From Streptomyces sp. NRRL S-1022 (lineage in GTDB: Bacteria; Actinomycetota; Actinomycetes; Streptomycetales; Streptomycetaceae), in assembly GCF_000720135.1 (NCBI RefSeq), contig NZ_JOIU01000021.1:124001-188000 (forward strand): a DNA stretch of 64,000 nucleotides. The letters run 5' to 3'. Made by a program: the position numbers and the translations under genes. This document shows positions 15,558 to 24,925 of the stretch, piece by piece; the first letter of the stretch is position 1; every line of letters begins with the position of its first letter. The notes below the pieces were generated by a model. That model was not told where the DNA came from. It saw only the letters and a list, made by a program, of their open reading frames with translations, and did no database searches.

Positions 15558-16577
15558 ATGGACCGCTCTTCTCGCCCCCGCTCCCGCAGACTGGCCCCCG
15601 TCGTGGCCGTTGCCGCTGCGGCAGCCCTCACCCTCGCCGGCTGTTCCAGCGGTTCCGGCGGCAAGAAGGCCGAGGAGGAAGCGGCGAACGCCTCCGCGGG
15701 CAAGGCCGACACCCCCCGCATGACCGTCGCGCTGGTCACCCACCAGGCACCCGGCGACACCTTCTGGGACACCGTCCGCAAGGGTGCCGAGGCCGCGGCG
15801 GCCAAGGACAACGTCAAGCTCGTCTACTCCGCCGACCCCAACGCGGGCAACCAGGCCAACTACGTGCAGAACGCGATCGACCAGAAGGTCGACGGCATCG
15901 CGGTCACCCTGGCCAAGCCCGACGCGATGAAGGGCGTGATCGGCAAGGCGGGGCAGGCCGGCATACCGGTGGTCGGCCTCAACTCCGGACTGAGTGACTG
16001 GAAGAAGCTCGGCCTGCTGGAGTTCTTCGGGCAGGACGAGAGCGTGGCGGGCGAGGCGTTCGGCAAGAAGCTGAACACCACCGGTGCCAAGAAGATCGTC
16101 TGTGTGATCCAGGAACAGGGCAACGTGGGTCTCACCCAGCGCTGCGACGGCGTGAAGAAGACGTTCCGGGGCACCACCGAGACCCTGTACGTGAACGGCA
16201 CCGACATGCCGTCCGTGAAGTCGACCGTCACGGCCAAGCTGAAGCAGGACAAGTCCGTCGACACCGTCGTCACCCTCGGCGCCCCCTTCGCGCTGACCGC
16301 GGTGCAGTCGGTGGGCGACGCCGGCAGCAAGGCGAAGGTGGCCACCTTCGACCTCAACAAGGAACTGGTCAAGGCGGTGCAGAACGGCACCATCGAGTTC
16401 GCCGTCGACCAGCAGCCCTACCTCCAGGGCTACCTGGCGGTCGACTCGCTGTGGCTCTACAGGAACAACGGCAACTACAGCGGCGGCGGTGAGCAGCCGG
16501 TGCTCACCGGCCCGGCCTTCGTCGACAAGTCCAACGTCGACAGGGTCGCCGCCTTCGCCGCGAAGGGCACCCGGTGA
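15558..16577 (+). CDS. RbsB-type sugar ABC solute-binding lipoprotein
   Basis: 339 residues with a signal peptide ending in the lipobox LTLAGCS (Cys29), then a periplasmic-binding-protein type 1 (Peripla_BP_4) fold: MTVALVTHQAPGDTFWDTVRKGAEAAA, DPNAGNQANYVQNAIDQKVDGIAVT and FAVDQQPYLQGYLAVDSL. This class binds monosaccharides or polyols such as ribose, xylose and inositol. It is followed immediately by permease and ATPase genes and then by an isomerase. With the Gfo/Idh dehydrogenases nearby, inositol or a related polyol is a reasonable guess, but the ligand is not shown by the sequence. Confidence 0.9.
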   Translation: MDRSSRPRSRRLAPVVAVAAAAALTLAGCSSGSGGKKAEEEAANASAGKADTPRMTVALVTHQAPGDTFWDTVRKGAEAAAAKDNVKLVYSADPNAGNQANYVQNAIDQKVDGIAVTLAKPDAMKGVIGKAGQAGIPVVGLNSGLSDWKKLGLLEFFGQDESVAGEAFGKKLNTTGAKKIVCVIQEQGNVGLTQRCDGVKKTFRGTTETLYVNGTDMPSVKSTVTAKLKQDKSVDTVVTLGAPFALTAVQSVGDAGSKAKVATFDLNKELVKAVQNGTIEFAVDQQPYLQGYLAVDSLWLYRNNGNYSGGGEQPVLTGPAFVDKSNVDRVAAFAAKGTR

Positions 16578-17653
16578 TGAGCATGGCCCAGCAGGCTCAG
16601 CCGGCCGTCGGCGGCCCGCCGGCGTCCGGCCCGCAGCAGACCGACGGCCGCACCGCCCGGCGCCCGCCGGTCCTCAGGCTGCTGGCCCGGCCCGAGGTGG
16701 GCGTCTTCCTCGGCGCCGTCGCCGTCCTGGTCTTCTTCCTGATCACGGCGCCGCCGGTGCGCGACGGCAGCTCGATGGCGAACATCCTCTACCAGTCCTC
16801 GACCATCGGCATCATGGCCCTCCCGGTGGCCCTGCTGATGATCGGCGGCGAGTTCGACCTCTCCTCCGGCGTCGCCGTGATCTCCTCGGCGCTCACCGCG
16901 AGCATGCTCAGCTACCAGCTGACCGTGAACGTGTGGACCGGCGTCGTCGTCGCCCTGGTCGCGTCCCTCGGGATCGGCGCCTTCAACGGCTGGATGGTGG
17001 TGAAGACCGGGCTGCCCAGCTTCCTGGTCACCCTCGGCACCTTCCTGATCCTCCAGGGCGCCAACCTCGCCGTCACCAAGCTGGTCACCGGCAACGTCGC
17101 CACCGACGACATCAGCGACATGGACGGTTTCGGCCAGGCCAAGAAGATCTTCGCCTCCACCTTCGACGTGGCCGGGGTCCAGGTGAAGATCACCGTCATC
17201 TGGTGGCTGGTCTTCGCGGCCCTCGCCACCTGGGTGCTGCTGCGCACCAGGTACGGCAACTGGATCTTCGCCGTCGGCGGCAACAAGGAGAGCGCCCGCG
17301 CGGTCGGCGTCCCGGTGAGGTTCACCAAGATCACCTTGTTCATGCTGGTCGGCTTCGGCGCCTGGTTCGTCGGCATGCACAACCTGTTCTCGTTCAACAC
17401 CGTGCAGTCCGGCGAGGGCGTCGGCCAGGAGCTGATCTACATCGCCGCGGCCGTCATCGGCGGCTGCCTGCTCACCGGCGGCTACGGCTCCGCGATCGGG
17501 CCGGTCTTCGGCGCGTTCATGTTCGGCATGGTGCAGCAGGGCATCGTCTACGCCGGCTGGAACCCCGACTGGTTCAAGGCCTTCCTCGGCGTGATGCTGC
17601 TCGGCGCCGTCCTGATCAATCTGTGGGTCCAGCGCACGGCGACCCGGAGGTGA
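16577..17653 (+). CDS. RbsC-type sugar ABC transporter permease
   Basis: About 358 residues; the ATG at 16577 overlaps the upstream stop in TGATG, and a GTG one codon earlier is an alternative. After a hydrophilic N-terminus there are eight to ten membrane segments. [13 protein letters not shown] and [19 protein letters not shown] are the signature elements of ribose/xylose/inositol permeases (BPD_transp_2 family). It forms the channel of the importer encoded by 15558-18563 and acts in the cytoplasmic membrane. Confidence 0.92.
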   Translation: MSMAQQAQPAVGGPPASGPQQTDGRTARRPPVLRLLARPEVGVFLGAVAVLVFFLITAPPVRDGSSMANILYQSSTIGIMALPVALLMIGGEFDLSSGVAVISSALTASMLSYQLTVNVWTGVVVALVASLGIGAFNGWMVVKTGLPSFLVTLGTFLILQGANLAVTKLVTGNVATDDISDMDGFGQAKKIFASTFDVAGVQVKITVIWWLVFAALATWVLLRTRYGNWIFAVGGNKESARAVGVPVRFTKITLFMLVGFGAWFVGMHNLFSFNTVQSGEGVGQELIYIAAAVIGGCLLTGGYGSAIGPVFGAFMFGMVQQGIVYAGWNPDWFKAFLGVMLLGAVLINLWVQRTATRR

Positions 17654-17657
17654 AGCG

Positions 17658-18563
<906 letters not shown>

Positions 18564-18565
18564 CC

Positions 18566-19474
18566 ATGGCGCACCCCACCCCGCTCGACCGCATCCGGGT
18601 CGGCTCGGCCCCCGACTCCTGGGGCGTCTGGTTCCCCGACGACCCGCAGCAGGTGCCCTGGGAACGCTTCCTCGACGAGGTCTCCGAGGCCGGCTACGAC
18701 TGGATCGAACTCGGCCCGTACGGCTACCTGCCCACCGACCCGGCACGGCTCGCCGACGAGGTGGCCGCGCGGAACCTGAAGGTCTCGGCGGGCACGGTCT
18801 TCACCGGCCTGCACCGCGGCCCCGCCGTCTGGGAGGAGACCTGGGCGCACGTCAGCCGGGTCGCCGCGCTCACCCAGGCGATGGGCGCCCGGCACCTGGT
18901 GGTCATCCCCTCCTTCTGGCGGGACGACAAGACCGCCGAGATCCTGGAGCCGCCCGAGCTGACCGCCGGGCAGTGGGCGCACCTGAGCAAGGGCATGGAG
19001 CGGCTCGGCCACGAGGTCAAGGAGACCTACGGCCTGGACATCGTGGTGCACCCGCACGCCGACACCCACATCGACACCGAGGAGCACGTCGGGCGCTTCC
19101 TGGACTCGACCGACTCCGAACTGGTCAACCTGTGCCTGGACACCGGGCACTACGCCTACTGCGGCGGGGACAGCGTCAAGCTGATCGAGACCTACGGCGA
19201 GCGCATCGGGTACCTGCACCTCAAGCAGGTCGACCCGGACGTCCTCGCCGAGGTCGTCGCGGGCGGGGTGCCGTTCGGACCGGCGGTGCGGCGCGGGGTG
19301 ATGTGCGAACCGCCGTCCGGGGTGCCGGAGCTGGGGCCGGTGCTGGAGGCGGCACAGGAACTGGGCGTGGAGCTGTTCGCGATCGTCGAGCAGGACATGT
19401 ACCCGTGCGAGCCGGACAAGCCGCTGCCGATCGCGGTGCGCACCCGCCGCTTCCTGCGGTCCTGCGGGGCCTGA
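18566..19474 (+). CDS. Sugar phosphate isomerase/epimerase, IolE-like TIM barrel
   Basis: 302 residues from the ATG at 18566 (GGAAGGAAC upstream). It has the AP-endonuclease-2/xylose-isomerase-like barrel with metal-ligand motifs WIELGPYGYLP, VVHPHADTHIDTEEHVGRFL, LCLDTGHYAYCGGD and YLHLKQVDP. The start (RIRVGSAPDSWGVWF) resembles inosose dehydratase (IolE) and related isomerases. Being co-transcribed with an importer and close to inositol-dehydrogenase-like genes, it probably acts on an imported polyol or its keto form. The exact reaction is not settled. Confidence 0.85.
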   Translation: MAHPTPLDRIRVGSAPDSWGVWFPDDPQQVPWERFLDEVSEAGYDWIELGPYGYLPTDPARLADEVAARNLKVSAGTVFTGLHRGPAVWEETWAHVSRVAALTQAMGARHLVVIPSFWRDDKTAEILEPPELTAGQWAHLSKGMERLGHEVKETYGLDIVVHPHADTHIDTEEHVGRFLDSTDSELVNLCLDTGHYAYCGGDSVKLIETYGERIGYLHLKQVDPDVLAEVVAGGVPFGPAVRRGVMCEPPSGVPELGPVLEAAQELGVELFAIVEQDMYPCEPDKPLPIAVRTRRFLRSCGA

Positions 19475-19634
19475 GGGGCCGGCCGTCCCACCCGACCGGG
19501 CCGCGGGGTGCACGACCGCGGCCCGGTTCCTGCGCTGTTGCGAGGGATTCGGTCACCGGGGGGCCGGGAACCAACGGGGGCACGCGGTCGTTTCCACCGA
19601 CAACGGGGAACGCCCGCGCGGACGGGAGGACGAG

Positions 19635-19847
19635 ATGACACACCGTACGGAAGCCCGCACCACGCCCGAGGACCAGGCCGACGCCGCGGTCCTGGCCGAC
19701 GCCGCGGTCCTGCGCCGCGACCGCTTCGGCTCGCTGCCCGAGCGCATACGTCCCGAGGACACGGTGGAGACCAGGCCGGCGACCGTGCCGGACCCGGCGC
19801 GCGACACCTACAACCCCGACGAGTGGCTGATCCGGTACTGCGGCTGA
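19635..19847 (+). CDS. Small conserved-looking hypothetical protein, 70 aa
   Basis: An ATG at 19635 preceded by GGGAGGACGAG starts a 70-residue acidic/basic protein without membrane segments. There is an internal repeat (ADAAVLADAAVL) and a distinctive end, RDTYNPDEWLIRYCG. Codon use is that of a normal streptomycete gene. It stands alone, 160 bp downstream of the isomerase and convergent with the dehydrogenase at 19896. Function unknown. Confidence 0.6.
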   Translation: MTHRTEARTTPEDQADAAVLADAAVLRRDRFGSLPERIRPEDTVETRPATVPDPARDTYNPDEWLIRYCG

Positions 19848-19895
19848 CGCGGAACGGACCGGGCGGCGCCGGGCGGCTGCCCGGCGCCGGGCGGC

Positions 19896-20900
19896 TCAGC
19901 CCTGCCGCACCTCCGCGAGTGTCACCGGCCGGTGTTCGTGCAGGGACAGCGTGCAGGCCTCGGCGATCCAGCCGGCCTCCAGGGCGTCCTCGACGGTGCA
20001 CGGGGAGGGCCGGGTGCCGGCCACGACCTCGGTGAACGCGGTCAGTTCGGCGCGGTAGGCGTCGGTGAAGCGGTCCATGAAGAAGTCGTGCGGGGTGCCG
20101 GCGGGGAAGGTCACGCCGGGCTCGGCCGAGCGCAGCGGCAGCTTGTCGTCCAGGCCCACGGCGAGCGAGTCGGCGAAGCCGTGCAGTTCCATGCGCACGT
20201 CGTAACCACGCTTGTTGTGCCGGGAGTTGGACACCACCGCGATGGTTCCGTCGTCCAGGGTCAGGACCGCGCCGGTGGTGTCGGCGTCGCCCGCCGCCTT
20301 GATGTAGTCGGCGCCCCGGTTGCCGCCCACCGCGTACACCTCGGTGACCCCGGCTCCCGTCACCCAGCGGATGATGTCGAAGTCGTGCACGGAACAGTCG
20401 CGGAAGATACCGCCGGACGCGGCGACGTAGGCGGCCGGCGGCGGGGCCGGGTCCAGTGTCGTGCACCGCACCGTGTGCAGCGCGCCCAGCTCGCCGGACC
20501 GGACGGCGGCCCGCGCGGCGGCGAAGCCCGCGTCGAAGCGCCGGTTGTAGCCGATCTGGATCGGCACGTCGCTGCCCCGCACGGCCTTGAGGACCTCGAC
20601 GCCCTCGCCCATCGTCCGGGCGACGGGCTTCTCGCAGAAGACCGGGACGCCGGCCTCGACACCGGCCAGGATCAGGGCGGGATGGGCGTCGGTGGCCGCC
20701 GCGACGACGAGACCGTCCACGCCGGCCGCCAGCAGGGCCTCGGGCGAGTGGGCGACCTCGGCACCGAACCGCTCGGCGGCGGCCTCGGCCGCCTGCGCGA
20801 AGGGGTCGGCGACGACGAGCGACTCGACGGCGTCGAGGCCGGAGAGGGTCTCGGCGTGGAAGGCGCCGATGCGGCCGAGGCCGAGGATTCCGATACGCAT
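19896..20900 (-). CDS. Gfo/Idh/MocA oxidoreductase (inositol 2-dehydrogenase-like)
   Basis: 334 residues with an N-terminal Rossmann fold (RIGILGLGRIGAFHAETL), the EKP motif in VFCEKPVARTMGEG and the catalytic region FRDCSVHDFDIIRWVTG, where the Asp/His pair of inositol dehydrogenases lies. The protein oxidises polyols or sugars with NAD(P). Close to an inositol/ribose-type importer and an IolE-like isomerase, inositol 2-dehydrogenase is the most likely role, but scyllo-inositol or other sugars are possible. The SDR remnant lies 12 bp upstream on the same strand. Confidence 0.85.
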   Translation of the reverse strand: MRIGILGLGRIGAFHAETLSGLDAVESLVVADPFAQAAEAAAERFGAEVAHSPEALLAAGVDGLVVAAATDAHPALILAGVEAGVPVFCEKPVARTMGEGVEVLKAVRGSDVPIQIGYNRRFDAGFAAARAAVRSGELGALHTVRCTTLDPAPPPAAYVAASGGIFRDCSVHDFDIIRWVTGAGVTEVYAVGGNRGADYIKAAGDADTTGAVLTLDDGTIAVVSNSRHNKRGYDVRMELHGFADSLAVGLDDKLPLRSAEPGVTFPAGTPHDFFMDRFTDAYRAELTAFTEVVAGTRPSPCTVEDALEAGWIAEACTLSLHEHRPVTLAEVRQG

Positions 20901-20912
20901 GCGGTACTGCTC

Positions 20913-21290
20913 CTAGGGTTGTGCGGAGTTCTGGTCGAGGCCGCCGAGCACGTTCTGGTCCCAGTCGATCACCGACCCGGTGACCACCCCCGACCGCTCG
21001 GACAGCAGGAAGCCCACGAAGTCGGCGATCTCGTCCGGCCGGCCGAGCCTGCCCATCGGCAGCCGGGCCCCGGCCTGTTCGCGCCAGTCGTCCCCGGCAC
21101 CGTGGAAGGCGCGCTGGGTCGCGTCCTCGCCCTCCGTCGCGGTCCAGCCGATGTTCAGGCCGTTGATCCGGATCCGGTCCCGGCGGTGCGCGTGCGCCGC
21201 GTTCCGGGTGAGGCCGACCAGGCCCGCCTTGGCGGCGACGTACGGCGCGAGGTACGGCTGTCCGCCGTGCGCCGAGGAGGGTGATGCGCT
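20913..21290 (-). pseudogene. SDR-family dehydrogenase remnant, 5' half missing
   Basis: Reading leftwards from about 21280 to the TAG at 20913, the frame gives the C-terminal half of a short-chain dehydrogenase: SSAHGGQPYLAPYVAAKAG with the YxxxK active site, RIRINGLNIGW, and LPMGRLGRPDEIADFVGFLLS ending VVTGSVIDWDQNVLGG. The N-terminal NAD-binding TGxxxGIG half is not present in any frame upstream; the neighbouring gene follows within about 60 bp. An internal deletion is therefore likely. The gene probably belonged to the same polyol catabolic set as the flanking dehydrogenases. Confidence 0.75.
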
Positions 21291-21342
21291 TCCACGGCGC
21301 GCTGCCGCCCGCCGGGCCGGTGCTGCCGTCGGCGATCCAGGT

Positions 21343-21375
21343 GGTCACCCCGTACAACATGCCTGCGGGGTGACC
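21343..21375 (-). terminator. Perfect 10-bp hairpin over the stop of the 21345-22514 gene
   Basis: GGTCACCCCG (21343-21352) and CGGGGTGACC (21366-21375) are perfect inverted repeats with a 13-nt loop, at the 3' end of the minus-strand dehydrogenase. It could act as a terminator, or mark the edge of the deletion that removed the front of the SDR gene. There is no T-run. Confidence 0.4.
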
Positions 21376-22514
21376 CACCGGCCGCTTTGCGCCGACTCCG
21401 CCATGGCGTCCAGCAGGGCCGCGCTGTGCACCGCGTCCGCGAGGGTGGCGCCGTAGGGGGTGCCCTCGGCGATGGAGCGGACGAAGCGGTAGGCCTCGAT
21501 CACCTTCAGGTCGTCGTAGCCCATCGCGTTGGCCGCGCCCGGCTGGAACGCGGCGAACTCGCCGGCGCCCGGCCCGACGTACACCGTGCTCACCGGCTGG
21601 TCCTGGTACGTCGTACCGCGGCCGACCCGCAGCTCGTTCATCCGGCGGAAGTCCCAGAACACCGCGCCCCGGGTGCCGTGCACCTCGAAGCCGTAGCCGT
21701 TCTGCTCGCCGACCGACACCCGGCAGGCCTCCAGGACCCCGCGGGCGCCGGAGGCGAAGCGCAGCAGGCAGCCGACGTAGTCCTCGTTCTCGACCGGGCC
21801 CGGCTCGCCGCCCGAGGCCAGGGCGTGGCCGGCCGTCGCGCCGCTCGGACGGGGCCGCTCCGGCACGAACACCGCCGTGTCCGCGGTGAGCGAGGCGATG
21901 TCGCCGAGCAGGAACCGGGCCAGGTCGGCGCCGTGCGAGGCCAGGTCGGCGAGCACTCCGCTGCCGCCCCGCGCACGCTCGTACCGCCAGGTCAGGGCGC
22001 TGTCCGGGTGGGCCGCGTAGTCGCTGAAGAGGCGGATGCGGACGTGCGTGACCGTGCCGAGGCCGCCGGAGACGATCAGCTCGCGGGCGGCCTCCACGGC
22101 GGGCGCGTTGCGGTAGTTGAAGCCGACCGCGCCCTGGACGCCGGCCCCGGCGACCGCGTCGGCGACCGCGCGGGCGTCCCCGGCCGTCAGGCCCACCGGC
22201 TTCTCGATCCACAGGTGCTTGCCGGCCTCGGCCACCGCCACGCCGATCTCCCGGTGCAGGAAGTTCGGCGCGGTGACGCTCACCGCCCGCACGCGCGGAT
22301 CGGCCACCACCTCCCGCCAGTCACGGGTCGCCGAGGCGAAGCCGAACCGCTCCGCGGCCTCCTCGGCCCGCCCCGGCACCTCCTCGGCGACCGTGATCAG
22401 CCGGGGCCGCAGCGGGAGCCGGGGATAGTGGTGCGGGAGGCGGGCGTACGCCTGGGTGTGCACCCGGCCCATCCAGCCGAACCCGACGACGGCGACACCG
22501 AGCGCATCCGCCAT
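21345..22514 (-). CDS. Gfo/Idh/MocA family oxidoreductase
   Basis: 389 residues from the ATG at 22512-22514, which has GGGAGG upstream; an earlier start at 22577 would include the operator region. The Rossmann motif VAVVGFGWMGRVHTQAYARL, the EKP motif LWIEKPVGLTAGDARA and the catalytic VLADLASHGADLARFLLG are typical of MocA/myo-inositol-dehydrogenase-like proteins that oxidise sugars or inositol derivatives with NAD(P). Transcribed divergently from the LacI gene across a palindromic operator, so it is probably that regulator's target. The last residues (TPQACCTG) look unlike the family and may be affected by the adjacent deletion. Confidence 0.87.
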   Translation of the reverse strand: MADALGVAVVGFGWMGRVHTQAYARLPHHYPRLPLRPRLITVAEEVPGRAEEAAERFGFASATRDWREVVADPRVRAVSVTAPNFLHREIGVAVAEAGKHLWIEKPVGLTAGDARAVADAVAGAGVQGAVGFNYRNAPAVEAARELIVSGGLGTVTHVRIRLFSDYAAHPDSALTWRYERARGGSGVLADLASHGADLARFLLGDIASLTADTAVFVPERPRPSGATAGHALASGGEPGPVENEDYVGCLLRFASGARGVLEACRVSVGEQNGYGFEVHGTRGAVFWDFRRMNELRVGRGTTYQDQPVSTVYVGPGAGEFAAFQPGAANAMGYDDLKVIEAYRFVRSIAEGTPYGATLADAVHSAALLDAMAESAQSGRWVTPQACCTG

Positions 22515-22530
22515 GACAGCCTCCCGCGTT

Positions 22531-22542
22531 TGGACCGGTCCA
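22531..22542. promoter_or_regulatory. Perfect palindrome, probable LacI-family operator
   Basis: TGGACCGGTCCA is a 12-bp perfect palindrome with the central CG step favoured by LacI-family regulators. It lies 17 bp before the start of the dehydrogenase gene and 87 bp before the divergent LacI gene, so both could be controlled. Confidence 0.6.
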
Positions 22543-22628
22543 CATACGATCCAGGCCACCTTTGTTCGGACATGCACAGCGTGTCAACCCTTTGACAGCG
22601 CGGCACGCCGCGTGGAACGGTCCATGCC

Positions 22629-23636
22629 ATGAGAGCGCCGACCATCCGCGACGTGGCCGAACGGGCCGGCGTGTCGAAGTCGCTGGTCTCACTGGTGCTG
22701 CGCGACTCCGGCCCGGTGCGCCCGGAGAAGCGGGACGCGGTCCTGCGGGCCGTGCGCGAGCTGGGCTACCGGCCGAACGCGGCGGCCCGCAGCCTGAGCG
22801 AGCAGCGCACCCGCACCGTCGGCGTCCTCCTCGACGACCTGCGCAACCCCTGGTTCGTGGACCTGCTCGACGGGCTCAACTCCCCGCTGCACGCGGCCGG
22901 CCTGAGCATGCTCCTCGCCGACGCCCGCCTCAGCCGGCGCATCGGCCACGACCTCGCCGAACCCTTCCTGGACCTGGGCGTCGACGGCCTGGTGGTGGTC
23001 GGCACGGTCCCGGACGCGGGCGGCCTCGAAACGCTCGCGCGGCGGATGCCGGTCGTCGTCGCGGGCGCGCGCGAGACGCAGCCGCCGGGCGTGGACGTCG
23101 TCGCCGGCGACGACGAGCGGGGCGCCCGGCTCGCCACCGAGCACCTGCTCGGGCTCGGCCACCGCCGGATCGCGCACCTCGCGGGCCACGGCGCCGTCGG
23201 CGTGCTGCGCCGGCGGGGCTTCGAGGCGGCGATGCGCGAGCACGGCGCCGAACCGCTGGTCGAACCGGGCGACCTGACCGAGGAGGGCGGCTACCGCGGG
23301 ACCGTACGCCTGCTGAGGGGCCCGGCACCGCCCACGGCGCTCTTCGCCGTCAACGACATGGCCGCGGTGGGCGCGCTGTCGGCGGCCGGGGAACTGGGGC
23401 TGCGGGTGCCCCACGACCTGTCGGTGGCCGGGTACGACAACACCAGCGTCTCCCGGCTGCGGCACCTCTGGCTGACCACCGTCGACGCCTCCCCGCACGA
23501 GGTGGGCCGGCGCGCCGCCCGCTGTCTGCTGGACCGCTTCGCACGGCCGGAGCGGGAGGGGCGCGTACACCTGGCCGTGCCCGTGCTGGAGATCCGGGGC
23601 ACGACGGGGCCGCCCGCGGCCGGTGTCACAGGCTGA
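22629..23636 (+). CDS. LacI family transcriptional regulator
   Basis: 335 residues. The N-terminal helix-turn-helix (TIRDVAERAGVSKSLVSLVLRDSG) with the hinge helix NAAARSLSEQRT is followed by a periplasmic-binding-like effector domain (VGVLLDDLRNPWFVDLLDGLN, HRRIAHLAGHG, LSVAGYDNTSVSRL). Divergent from the MocA-type dehydrogenase with a shared operator, it probably represses sugar/polyol genes until inducer binds. Its 3' end overlaps the convergent cupin gene by 11 bp. Confidence 0.93.
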   Translation: MRAPTIRDVAERAGVSKSLVSLVLRDSGPVRPEKRDAVLRAVRELGYRPNAAARSLSEQRTRTVGVLLDDLRNPWFVDLLDGLNSPLHAAGLSMLLADARLSRRIGHDLAEPFLDLGVDGLVVVGTVPDAGGLETLARRMPVVVAGARETQPPGVDVVAGDDERGARLATEHLLGLGHRRIAHLAGHGAVGVLRRRGFEAAMREHGAEPLVEPGDLTEEGGYRGTVRLLRGPAPPTALFAVNDMAAVGALSAAGELGLRVPHDLSVAGYDNTSVSRLRHLWLTTVDASPHEVGRRAARCLLDRFARPEREGRVHLAVPVLEIRGTTGPPAAGVTG

Positions 23637-23970
23637 TCGCGTACGCCTTGCGCAGGGTCTCGTGCACCGTCCAGGTCGTACGGTCGCCCGCGCGGAGCAC
23701 CGCCAGGTCGCCGGGGCCCACGGTCAGCGTCGGCCCGTCCGCCACCTCGATCGTCGCCGACCCGCTGATCACTACGAACAGTTCGTCCGCCTCGGTGTCG
23801 GTGACCACGCCCGGGGTGATCTGCCAGATCCCGCGGATCTGCCGGCCGTCCGCCGACTCCCAGACCACCTTCCCGGTGACCTCCGGATCACCGGAGACGA
23901 TCTGCTCCGGGTCCAGGGGCTCGGGTTCGAGGTCGGCGTCGGGGATGTTGAGCGCGAAGCTGGGCGTCAT
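23626..23970 (-). CDS. Cupin domain protein
   Basis: 114 residues from the ATG at 23968-23970; a longer frame upstream lacks coding character. A single small beta-barrel is indicated by VTDTEADELFVVISGSATIEV and the second cupin strand GPGDLAVLRAGDRTTWTVHETLRKAYAI, matching the RmlC-like DUF861 type. Only part of the usual metal-binding His/Glu set is seen. Function unknown; proteins of this size often act as sugar-binding or isomerase-like accessory proteins. It is convergent with the LacI gene. Confidence 0.8.
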   Translation of the reverse strand: MTPSFALNIPDADLEPEPLDPEQIVSGDPEVTGKVVWESADGRQIRGIWQITPGVVTDTEADELFVVISGSATIEVADGPTLTVGPGDLAVLRAGDRTTWTVHETLRKAYAISL

Positions 23971-24098
23971 GCGGCCGACCCTAGTCGGCGGGCGCGCCGC
24001 GCCGCCGTCGACAGGGTGTGCGGTATCGGGCACGGTCGCGGGACACTTCGTCGGGCCGCGCGGTGGCGGGAGCGCCCGGCGCGCGTGATCGTGGGGGC

Positions 24099-24614
24099 AT
24101 GGCTGACTCCACGGCGGTCGGCTCGGCACCGTCCCGGCACCACGGCACGCGTGAGATCGTCCTCTTCGGCGGCGTGTACGGCGCCGTCCTCGCCAGCTCG
24201 ATGGTCGCGGCGCTGACCCAGTACGGGCACACCTCCGCCGAGGTCCGCGGCTACGACGCCGCCTGGGTGCTGGTGACCGCGTGCGCCTCCGCCCTCGCCC
24301 ACGGCTACGCCCACTACATCGCCGAGCGCGTCCCGCACCGCCGCTGGGACATCCTGCTCGCCCTGCGCAACGAGTGGCCGCTCGTCGCGGCCGTCCTGCC
24401 CACGGTCTTCCTGCTGGCGGGCGCGCGCTTCGGGTGGTGGTCCGCGAAAGGCGTCGAGTACGCGGCGTTCGCCCTCAACATCGCCATCCTGTTCGCCCTG
24501 GGCCTCGTCACCGCCCGCTGGTCGGCCCGCACCTGGCCGACCGCCGTCCTGATGGGACTGGGCGACGCGCTGCTGGGCCTGTTCGTGGTGGTGGCGAACG
24601 CGCTGATCAAGTAG
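24099..24614 (+). CDS. Small integral membrane protein, unknown function
   Basis: 171 residues from the ATG at 24099 (GTGGGGGC before it). Four to five hydrophobic segments are visible (IVLFGGVYGAVLASSMVAALT, AWVLVTACASALAHGYA, LVAAVLPTVFLLAG, AALNIAILFALGLVTA-like, AVLMGLGDALLGLFVVVANALI). Streptomyces genomes carry many such proteins; no transporter or enzyme motif is present. It stands alone and ends in a long hairpin that may terminate transcription. Confidence 0.7.
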   Translation: MADSTAVGSAPSRHHGTREIVLFGGVYGAVLASSMVAALTQYGHTSAEVRGYDAAWVLVTACASALAHGYAHYIAERVPHRRWDILLALRNEWPLVAAVLPTVFLLAGARFGWWSAKGVEYAAFALNIAILFALGLVTARWSARTWPTAVLMGLGDALLGLFVVVANALIK

Positions 24615-24925
24615 CCGCCGGGCGCTGCCGGCCGCGGCCCGGCCGGCTACGGGCGGACTGGGGCCGGCGCGGGATGCGGGGGTGTCGGCCGGCGAGGCCG
24701 GGTGCGTCGGCAGGGCCGGTGGGGCCCTCGGCCGGGACCGGTCGGGGCGGGCCGAGCCCGAGGCCGGTCGGCGGGGGCCGAGCCCCGAGGGCGGTCGGCG
24801 CGGCTCGTGGGACGGGTGCGCGGGGCGGGTGCGCGGGACGGCTTGCGGGGCCGGTCGGTACGGTCCCGGGCGGCCCCGCGCAGCGTTGCCTTCCGGGACG
24901 TCACGCACAGGCCCGGGCGGGTCCG
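24615..24925. other. Gene-free stretch with hairpin and imperfect repeats
   Basis: The left end forms a near-perfect hairpin (GTAGCCGCCGGG and CCCGGCCGGCTAC, about 24611-24651), a likely terminator for the membrane-protein gene. Further on, three imperfect direct repeats of about 26-27 bp start with GGTCGG at 24740, 24766 and 24793, each containing a (C)CGAGCCC-like core. Long frames on both strands here are low-complexity Arg/Pro/Gly and not coding. Confidence 0.5.

Noticed and set aside
19192-22212. A 1006-codon minus-strand open frame
   Set aside because: It runs out of frame through two dehydrogenase genes and the SDR remnant; the recognisable proteins lie in other frames.
24740-24818. 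CRISPR-like repeats
   Set aside because: Only three imperfect, directly adjoining GC-rich copies of about 26 bp without spacers; a simple degenerate tandem repeat.
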